NCBI RefSeq assembly: GCF_937616625.2
Contig: NC_065574.1
Coordinates: forward strand, 4,402,001-4,466,000
Reading direction: 5' to 3'
DNA from: Mercurialis annua
Taxonomy: Eukaryota; Streptophyta; Magnoliopsida; Malpighiales; Euphorbiaceae
Length of the DNA stretch: 64,000 nucleotides
The notes under the pieces were generated by a model that was not told where the DNA came from, made no database searches, and was given only the letters and a program-made list of their open reading frames with translations. Positions 56,197 through 64,000 of the stretch are shown here, one piece after another; positions within the stretch are counted from its first letter, which is position 1, and each line of letters begins with the position of its first letter. Made by a program: the position numbers and the translations under genes.

Positions 56197-57807
56197 ATAA
56201 AAATTTGGTGAAAAAAATTTAATGTCTATATTAATTTAATCAGACTCGGCCTGAAATAATCAAAACACTGATTATAAAAATCCATGTTTTATAAAAATCT
56301 CTGTTGTGATTAATATGATTAATCAAAACAGTGAGTTTGAATATCTATATAGAGTAAACTAATATGAAACTTTTGATACAATTTATACTTTAGTCAATTC
56401 TATTTAATAGTCAACTGGTCTTTTATTTGTATTTCGGTCGACAGCATAGTCTTTACATCTATTTCTAATGTTAGTCAACGGAGTTAAAAAATTTAGAGAT
56501 AAAATAATTTTCAAACATGAAAGATGAAATCGTTAATAAAAATAAAAACGAGAGGCAGAATTGTTTAAAACAAATAAAAAAAATTATAGTTTCGTTTGCT
56601 AACACTAAAAATAGACAAATTGACTAAATCGTTAATAGTATTAAAAATAAGATATTGTATCATTAATTTTTATATGTAAAAAAATTAAATTATAAATTAT
56701 AACAAATAAAAGCGGCTTCGCAGTAATTTGCTCCAAAATAAATGGGGATGCAAAGGTGGTGGAGTTAGGTTAGAAAATTAAAATTAATTTTTTTTTTTAG
56801 AATAACTCATGTAATATTGATGTGTCTTTATATGCTGTACATGTATGTGGTTTTTTTAAAAAAATTATAACAGGTCAGTATCCTATAAAAAAAGTTATTA
56901 ATTTAAAATCTGAGGAGTTTAGGGTACAGATTAAAACTTTTCAGAGCAGAAGAATGAAGAAAAGAGAAACGAAGGAGTGTTTGAAAATTAGCCTAAAGTG
57001 AACCGAAAAGAGCGGAGCATGTAGCCCTAATGTCAGCATTAGCTGTGTATCATATGTGGCATTAGTACTATGTTCATTTAATTACGCTTGCTTATTAACT
57101 CCACTTTAACTTCATTCTTTTTTACTAGAATTAGTATGTTTTACCGTTTTAGAAATAAATCCCGACTTAAAAGATATGTAAAATATTTTCTCATACGGTA
57201 AAAAAAATGGTAATTTATGTCTTTAAAATTTGCTTACAGAATTAATTAGTAAACTCTTAACGTCCGGAAAAATTCAAATATGCAGGGTCCCAACATCTTA
57301 ATTATTTCGACAACCAGAACTCTAATGTCTCATTTATAAATCAAAATAGGAATTTGATTGTTCACTTTTTAAAATTTTGGGGGCCTATTTGAACCTTTTT
57401 CCTACAATTTCAAATTCCTCATTATCACATTCTCTTGTTTAATATAGTCAGTAAATCACTTTATTAAGACAATTAAAGTTATTCCTTACATAAATAGTAT
57501 AAATACTAGTAGTAGATTTTAGAAAAACGCTATATAAAAAATTAATTTTTAAAATACTAGTAGTCTCCGGCCTAACATTGTTTTTTTTGTAACTGTTTGA
57601 AACTATATTTCCGCAATTTGTATTTTGGGATGCGAAGAGAAATATGATTTGGTGTCAAGAAGAGGTCGTCAGGATGGCCAAGTTTCAGGTTGAGAAAAAG
57701 GTGAAGTTTTGTTGTTGAGAAAGGTACATGCAGATTGCCAAGTTTCTGCAAAAAGACATTGGCTATGCATGCATGCTTCTTTCGTATAGACATTTTCATG
57801 AGTATTC
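56197..57807. other. Spacer with a dispersed-repeat fragment
   Basis: Phrases near 57205-57410 (AACGTCCGGAAAAATTCAAA, then GGGGGCCTATTTGAACC) belong to the repeat family also seen at 14.8 and 23.9 kb. A minus-strand frame at 57572-57799 has no recognisable motif and is not called. Confidence 0.35.
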
Positions 57808-57960
57808 AATTTTGGAAATATGCATTCATTTAGTTTGTTTCATTTGATAATCTCTAGTTCTCTTACCAACTCTCGAACCAACAGATTCTCAAGAAGACTA
57901 CACGTTATCGAATCAAACAAACTAAATCAGTACAATAATAAATGCATATTTTCAAAATTG
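57808..57960. repeat. Fold-back inverted repeat
   Basis: CAATTTTGGAAATATGCATT at 57808 and the reverse complement ending at 57960 form arms of about 45-55 bp, both including TTTAGTTTGTTT. The loop is unique. The right arm has a 10-bp insertion, so the stem is imperfect. Confidence 0.75.
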
Positions 57961-58189
57961 AATAAGTAAATTTTTGTTGTCCTTTGAATAACTAATCCAT
58001 TTAATTTTCATAAAAAATATATACCAATTTATTTATATTTTTAATTGTTGTTGAACGCACACAAAATATAACATATGCAATAGAGATGCTCCTACTCATC
58101 TCTAATAATTATTGCTCCAAATTTAAATGTGTGCATATCAAAGAAGAGCAGCAACAATGTTGCATCGTATGATATTTTTAATACAGAAA

Positions 58190-58235
58190 TCGACTTAAGT
58201 ACATGGTGAATGTCGACTTAAGTACATGGTGAATG
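58190..58235 (+). repeat. 23-bp tandem duplication
   Basis: TCGACTTAAGTACATGGTGA (plus ATG) occurs exactly twice, at 58190-58212 and 58213-58235, at the left border of segment copy 2. Confidence 0.95.
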
Positions 58236-58606
58236 TCTCAGTCGGCCAAAATTTAACTTCATCTTCATTAAAAACAATAACAATATTAATTAAAACTAAG
58301 ATACATAGTATTATAAACATTGGTTTATATAAGAATAAGAACAAGTTTGACTATATACTGTGGCTATGTCAATTTTGGCAAATAAGTAACCAATTTTATT
58401 GTTAATTAAATGTGTTTGGTTTGGGGTGTTACCACTATTTTAGGTGGCTGCAGCTACACTTTAATTTATATTATTGCCACTGTTCCAGCTTGGTAGTGAC
58501 AGTGACAATATAAAGGTGGGGCTACCAGCAGTTTTGGGATGAAGTTGCAACTTCTGTTTTGAAAAAAAATTGAATTTAAGCTATGAATAGTTTAAATTTT
58601 AAAAAT
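58222..58606 (+). repeat. Segmental direct repeat, copy 2
   Basis: Partner of 55818-56196, 2.4 kb downstream and in the same orientation. Its flank continues to align with copy 1 (GAGTTAGGTTAGAAATTAAA near 58757) up to about 58830, where the hAT transposon interrupts. Confidence 0.85.
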
Positions 58607-59914
58607 TTGTTGAGAATAATTTATTGTCTAGATACGTTTTTTTATACTCGGTTCATTATGAAAATCCAAATTAATCAAAACAATGATTATAAATTTTTTG
58701 GCTCTGATTAATCGAAACGGTGATTTTAAAAATCTGTATGTATCCATATAAAGAAATGGGGCTGTAGAGTTAGGTTAGAAATTAAACTTAGACTTCATTT
58801 TTTTCTTAGAATGAGAAATGTGGTCTTGATTTATATGTCATATATAGGGGAGAGCAGAAACCGAATTGTCCGAATTGACCGAACCGAACCGAACCGAAAT
58901 TGAAGGTTTGATTTGATCAATTCGGCAAAACGGTGTAGTTTGGGTGTAGGTTAGGGGATTATTTGATATTTGATAAATGGTTCGGTTTTTGGGTTCGGTT
59001 GACCGATTTAACCGAAATAACCGAAGAAGTAAAACGACGTCGTTTTACTGAGGATTCGCACGCGTGGGAAGCTTCTAGAGGCTGTGGCATGTGTGAGTTC
59101 AGATACACAAAACGCAGCGTTTTGTGTTGGTTTATAAACCAATTTTCAGAAACCCTAATTCATTCTCTCAAACTCTCGCCTCTCTCTAAAACTGAAACCC
59201 TAAAATTCTCTCAACTCTCTACTCTCTTGCCTCTCTCAGTCTCTCATCTTATACTCTCAGACCACCATTCTTCTTCGCATAAACCCTAAATTAATGGTTG
59301 TTCCTCTTCTCTGATGCAATGGTTCCTCTGATTTTGTGCTTCCTTTAAGCTACACGGTTGCTGTTTGGTTTTGTTCCGGTTCTGTTCTTTCTTCCTTCCA
59401 GTCTCTCTGTCTCTAATACACGCAAATCTTGTTAATTACTCGTTAATAATGATTAGAGGCAAGCACAGAGAACTGATGATGGTGAATCGGTGATTGGTGA
59501 GTTCTTAAAATGTGTTTTTTTACTTTGATTTTGTTTATTTGGAACACTTTGCCTTTCTGATTCTTCGGTGGTCTTTTAATCTTGATTCTTTTGACTGATT
59601 TTTATTCTTTTCACTTGTGTATGTCCTTCAAAATGAATGGATATGTTCATTGGACAAAGGCTTCACTCTGAATCACAATAAAAAAAGGTAAATTTGTAGT
59701 CTTTTTCATTTTTTTATGATTTAGTGTTAAAATTATATTCTGTGATTTAGTACTGAGTTTTACTAATCCTTTGCTTGTTTTTTGAGGAACTTGAAGTGGT
59801 GGAAGCTAATCGGTCTCTCTCTGAGTTTGTGTCTCTCTTCACTTCTCTGTGTGTGGTGTGATTCTGTGATTCGGTGGAAGCTTAAAAGTCCCTATTCATT
59901 CATTATCAGATCAG

Positions 59915-62216
59915 ATGGAACCAGATGCAAGGGTAAGTGTTCGTTAATGCTTTTCATTCAGTTATTTTTTTCATTGTTTGTGTTTATTTCTTTTATGCTT
60001 TCTGTTTTTCCCTTGCAACTATAAACTGACATTTTTCTTGGTTCAATTTGCAGCTGCCAACAGATGATGCAGTTGGGACTTGGGGCAATATTGCTCCCTG
60101 TCCTGATGCTCCTGTTAACCCAGAAGTGGTTGTTGATGGGCCAACACAGCAGCAAGTGCAAGGCCCTCAACCTCAACCTGAGGCAGCTAATGCCAGAAAG
60201 AGGAAGCCAATGCATAAAAGGTCTGTGGTCTGGGAGCATTATGAAAGTGTGAATGATGACATGGGCAGAGTGGTAAGTGCTAAATGTTTATACTGTGCTA
60301 GAGTGTATGAATGTCACAGTAAACGTAATGGCACATCAACTCTTAGAGCACATATGTTGGCTTGTTTGAAAAATCCCAATAGTAAACACACTAGACAAGC
60401 CTTATTAACTATGCCTAATGTTCAACATGTTAATGATGGGAACTTGGTTAATGTTGGGGTCTGGAAGTTTAGTCAAGAAGCTGTTAGAGAGTCTTTAGCT
60501 TTCATGATTGTTGTTGATGAGTTGCCATTGAGATTTGTAGATGGTATGGGGTTTAGGAAACTGATGAACACTGCATGTCCTAGGTTCAAAATTCCCTCTA
60601 GATGGACCATGAATAGGGATATTTTCAATCTGTTTGCAAGTGAAAAATTGAAATTGAAATCCTTTTTAAAAGATCATAGTCAGAGGGTTAGCATAACTAC
60701 TGATACATGGACTAGCATTCAAAGGATTAATTATATGTGTGTCACTTGCCATTGGATTGATGATTCGTGGAAGCTGCATAAAGCCATTATTTCTTTTATT
60801 CCAGTCAGTGGTCATAGGGGTGAGTACATAGCTAAGTCTTTGGAGAATTGTGTGCTTGATTGGGGTGTAAAAAATGTGTTTTCTATTACCATGGACAATG
60901 CCAGTAGCAATGATGTAGCTGTAGGTGTGTTTAGAAAGAAATTGATTTCTTGGGGAACTGGGGTTGCAAAAGGGAAATATTTGCACATGCGTTGTATTGC
61001 TCACATTCTTAATTTGGTAGTCAGTGATGGTCTTAAAGATGTTAATGTCTCTGTGAAAAAAGTAAGGGATGCAGTCAGGTACATTAGAAACAGTCCAGCT
61101 AGGTTAAAAAAATTTAAAGAATCTGCTGATTTTGTTGGTGTTGAGTCTAAAAAATGTCTTTGTTTAGATGTGCCAACACGCTGGAATTCTACTTACTTGA
61201 TGCTTCACACTGCTGCTTTGTATGAAAAAGTATTTGAGAAATATGATGAGGATGAGTCATCATTTAAGACAGATTTGAATGGTAATATACCTGATTCGCA
61301 TGACTGGGAGGTAGTTAGAAAATTTTCTGATTGTCTTGCTCACTTCTACACAGTTACTTTGCGTATTTCTGGTTCATTGTATGTTACCTCTGATATGCAC
61401 TTTCAAGAAATCTGTGATCTTAATGTTGTCCTGTGTGACATGATTGAAAGTGATGACTTAGAGATAAAAAATTTGGGTGAAAGAATGAAAGTTAAGTTTG
61501 ATAAATACTGGGGTGACCCTGACAAAATGAACAAGCTTATCTTTTTTGCTTATGTGTTTGATCCAAGTGTAAAACTGGAGGGAATGGAGTATTCTTTGAC
61601 TACCATGTTTGGAAAGGTTAGAGGTGTTGCCTTGTATAAAGCTGTTGTTGATGAGCTAACCTTGCTTTTCCTTGAGTACAATTCTATTTTTGAATCTGTT
61701 GGTGGTGGGAGCAGTAGCAATGTTTCTGAATTGGGCTCTCAACCTAGTTCTACTCAAGTTGAAGGAGGCAATCTGGCTCCTGTCCCTGTCCCTTACTGTG
61801 CTACTGGTACAAGAAAACCTCCATCTGTGATGAAAGCAAGATTCAAGCAACATCGGAGGGAAATGGGAACTTCCAGTTCTAGAAGAACTGAACTTGAAAT
61901 CTATTTAGATGAGGCCTTATTGGATGATGAGGACCAAATTGATGTGTTAATGTGGTGGAAGTTCAATTCTGCTAGATTTCCAGTTCTGTCTAGAATGGCC
62001 CGAGATATCCTAGCAGTTCCCATTTCCACGGTGGCGTCTGAATCTGCCTTCAGCACTGGTGGGAGGGTCCTTGATTGCTTCAGGAGTTCTTTGACTCCTA
62101 AGCTGGTGGAAGCCCTTATCTGTACACAGAATTGGTTGAGAGCATCAATTGAACCTCTGGTGGTTGAAGAATGTATTGAGGAGTTGGAAACATTTGAGCA
62201 AGGTTACGTACTTTAA
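59915..62216 (+). CDS. hAT transposase (BED zinc finger, RNase H-like core, hAT dimerisation domain)
   Basis: Two exons: 59915-59932 (MEPDAR) and 60054-62216, about 726 aa. The start was chosen because the long frame has no ATG before its first domain, while ATG at 59915 joins it in phase over a GTAAGT...TTGCAG intron. Domains (residues about +4 from the long frame): a BED zinc finger near 60-115 (SVVWEHY, CLYC, then HMLAC); an RNase H-like core with the first acidic residue in SITTDTWTS (about 223), the second in SITMDNASSND (about 287), CIAHILNL and RWNSTY; and the C-terminal dimerisation domain LDVLMWWK-like through VPISTVASESAFSTGGR, which holds the catalytic Glu (about 669). The D-D-E triad is therefore intact. 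Alternative ending: splicing at about 62201 to 62318 would replace the last residues with GLPNVGPPV. Upstream leader exons are likely between 59100 and 59900. Confidence 0.9.
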
Positions 62217-62710
62217 TCTTTTAACTTTGTTTACAGTTTTTCTTTTATCTTACTTACATGTTTGACATTCTGTGATTTAGTGTTCTGAACTCAACTTTCT
62301 TTTCTGGATTTATTAGGGTTGCCAAATGTTGGTCCTCCTGTTTAGAACCTGCAATCCAAGTGATGCGTTTTTTGCTTTTGGAAACACAAGTGACACTGTG
62401 TTGCAGTTGTGGTGTTGGACCTTATGGTGGAAGCCAATTGCCAAACTGAATTGTCCCTGTCCCTTCTGATTTTGCATATCATCTGATTCAGATATGAATC
62501 CTGGTGATAGTGTCCCTGTCCCTATCTGAACTGATGTCTTGAACAGACCAATCTGCTGTGGTGGAAGCAAAATGATTGTAAGAGATTTCAACTCTTTAAC
62601 TTCTTTTAAAATTCTTTAAGACTTTTTTTAAACTTCTGCTAGTTTAAATTCTTTAAACTTCTTATATACTTCTTTGAAACTTCTTCTATACTTCTTTGAA
62701 ACTTCTTTTA

Positions 62711-62836
62711 GTTTAAATCTTGTAAACTACTTACTATTTTTCTGGTTTAAATCTTTTAAACTACTTGCTATTTTTTTGGTTTAAATCTTTTAAACTACTG
62801 GCTACTTTTCTGGTTTAAACCTTTTGAACTCCTTCT
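62711..62836 (+). repeat. 34-bp tandem repeat in the transposon 3' region
   Basis: GTTTAAATCTT-TAAACTACT units start at 62711, 62745, 62779 and 62813. Each contains the palindrome TTTAAA, and similar but less regular units continue upstream to about 62600. Confidence 0.85.
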
Positions 62837-63735
62837 ATATTAAATCTTTGTAACTGTTTTCAATTTACTTTTTTGGGCGATGATGATGCTTCCACCATAT
62901 CTTCAGATGTTGTAATGCCTTCATTGATATGAAATGAAGTAATGGCACATTTTTGAGCCACCGTATCTTAAATGATGCGATCGCATTACAAATGAATAGA
63001 AAAACTCATAATCTGAGCCCCTAACTCCTTAACATCAAAATCTGGTCTGTTTTTTAAATTGTAAATTGTAGTGTAGTTATCAAAATTGATTGTTTTGTGT
63101 TTTGTTCTCTTCACTTTCTCAGCAGCTTGAGGCTGCTTGATCCTGTTGCAGCTTCCATGTGCTTTGCTTGAGGCCAGCCTGAGCCAGTGAGCCATGTGCT
63201 TTGCCTCTATTTAATTTGATGCCATTTTTTTTGTAATATATCAGTTTGGAACAATTAATATTTTTTGCATATACTTAACATTTTTGAGAAGGGATGTAAT
63301 TTTGTATGTTAACATATTCTGAGAAGGGATGTAAATCATGTAATTATTTAAGTTCAGTTCTGAATATAAACTGAACAGTGAACACTAAACAGGGATGTAA
63401 TTTGTAATTCTGTCTATGTATTATTGTAAATTTACAATTGGGTTGTTTGTTTACTTAGGCCCATTAAGAGGCCCAAACCGAAATACCGAACCGAACCGAA
63501 CCGAAACCGACCGACATATTTCGGTTAAATTTATTTCGGTTTTAACTTAAAAAATAGACAATTTGGTTTTCATATTACTGCAATTCGACACCGTCGGTTT
63601 CTATATATTCAAAACCGAACCGAACCGAACCGACCGACGCACACCCCTAGTCATATATGTATGTGTGTTTTTTTAGCAAATTATTTTAAGGTCCTTGAAG
63701 TATATAATAATTAACAGTTTGGTATCTCTCATTTT

Positions 63736-64000
63736 AAAAGTCTATTTAATGATCTCTCAGTTTTAATTCCGTTAATTATTAGGCCCTTTCGTTAATTTCG
63801 ACATTTTTTTTCAAACGATTTGGTACCCCACTTTTAATTTCGTGAACGGTTTAATCCTCCACTTTTAATTTTATTAAACGATTTGGTACTTCACTTTTAA
63901 ACAATTTGGTCCCTTAGTTTTAGTTCCGTTAAACGATTAGTCCCTCAAAGAGTCTCTCAGTTAACGGAATTAAAATTGAGGGACCATTAAGTAGACTTTT
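63736..64000. repeat. Inverted-repeat element running off the window
   Basis: AAAAGTCTATTTAATGATCT with TTTTAATTCCGTTAA (63736-63775) has its inverse at 63961-64000. Between them are several 30-40 bp repeats of ACGATTTGGTACCCCACTTT-type sequence. The right boundary is outside the window, so the element type cannot be set. Confidence 0.6.

Larger units (their letters stand above)
58845..63649 (+). mobile_element. Structurally complete hAT transposon (4.8 kb)
   Basis: The left terminus TAGGGGAGAGCAG and (inverted) right terminus TAGGGGTGTGCGTCGG are imperfect TIRs of about 11 bp. Exact 8-bp target duplications GTCATATA flank them (58837-58844 and 63650-63657). Both subterminal regions carry arrays of ACCGAACCGAACCGAA-type repeats, which in Ac-like elements bind transposase. 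It encloses an uninterrupted transposase gene. The exact TSD and the intact frame indicate a fairly recent, possibly autonomous insertion. Confidence 0.92.

Noticed and set aside
61656..61853. Antisense frames over the transposase gene
   Set aside because: They are shadows of the strongly supported plus-strand transposase frame.

Overview
This is a stretch of plant nuclear genome, AT-rich with GT-AG introns, short exons and dense transposable-element relics. The gene set (LAZY/DRO1, JAZ, FAD3, NDPK5, NDA) indicates a eudicot. I cannot fix the species; a rosid such as Malpighiales is possible but is only a guess.

Six protein genes or gene ends look real: the 3' end of a VIT/VWA-domain protein (101-987, +); a nucleoside diphosphate kinase 5-type enzyme with a signal peptide and C-terminal HDEL (2076-4150, +); an IGT/LAZY-DRO1 gravitropism gene (11203-13010, +); a cystatin-fold protein with a damaged start (16759-17497, +); a JAZ/TIFY jasmonate repressor (42727-44291, -); and a microsomal FAD3 omega-3 desaturase (52805-54496, -). 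A transposase gene lies in a structurally complete hAT transposon (58845-63649). Gene relics are a second cystatin-like copy (17887-18057), a papain-family protease (25532-26387, -), a pollen receptor-like kinase (50219-50960, +) and an alternative NADH dehydrogenase NDA (51377-52490, -).

Gene order carries information. As I recall the Arabidopsis map, NDK5, LAZY2 and JAZ5 are close neighbours on chromosome 1, and FAD3 and NDA2 are adjacent on chromosome 2. Both neighbourhoods recur here side by side, with about 30 kb of transposon-rich DNA between LAZY and JAZ, and with NDA decayed beside an intact FAD3.

Layout. 0-13 kb is the VWA-NDK5-LAZY block, with four small TIR elements in the NDK5-LAZY spacer and an inverted copy of the NDK5 promoter. 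13-18 kb holds nested TIR elements upstream of the cystatin-like pair. 20-24 kb is a Ty3/gypsy derivative with a 123-bp tandem array. 25-31 kb holds the protease relic, repeats and a Copia gag fragment. 31-42 kb is a nested cluster: two solo LTRs with 5-bp target duplications, a Copia relic, and Stowaway, hAT and Tourist-type elements. 42-55 kb holds JAZ, the receptor-kinase and NDA relics and FAD3. 55-64 kb holds a duplicated non-coding segment and the complete hAT element.

I found no undescribed multi-gene system. The most checkable novelties are the inverted promoter duplication, the FAD3 exon fusion and GC donor, the +1 shift at the cystatin-like start codon, the dimeric tandem array and the complete hAT element. 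Transposon calls below rest on terminal repeats and target-site duplications (TSDs) read directly from the sequence.
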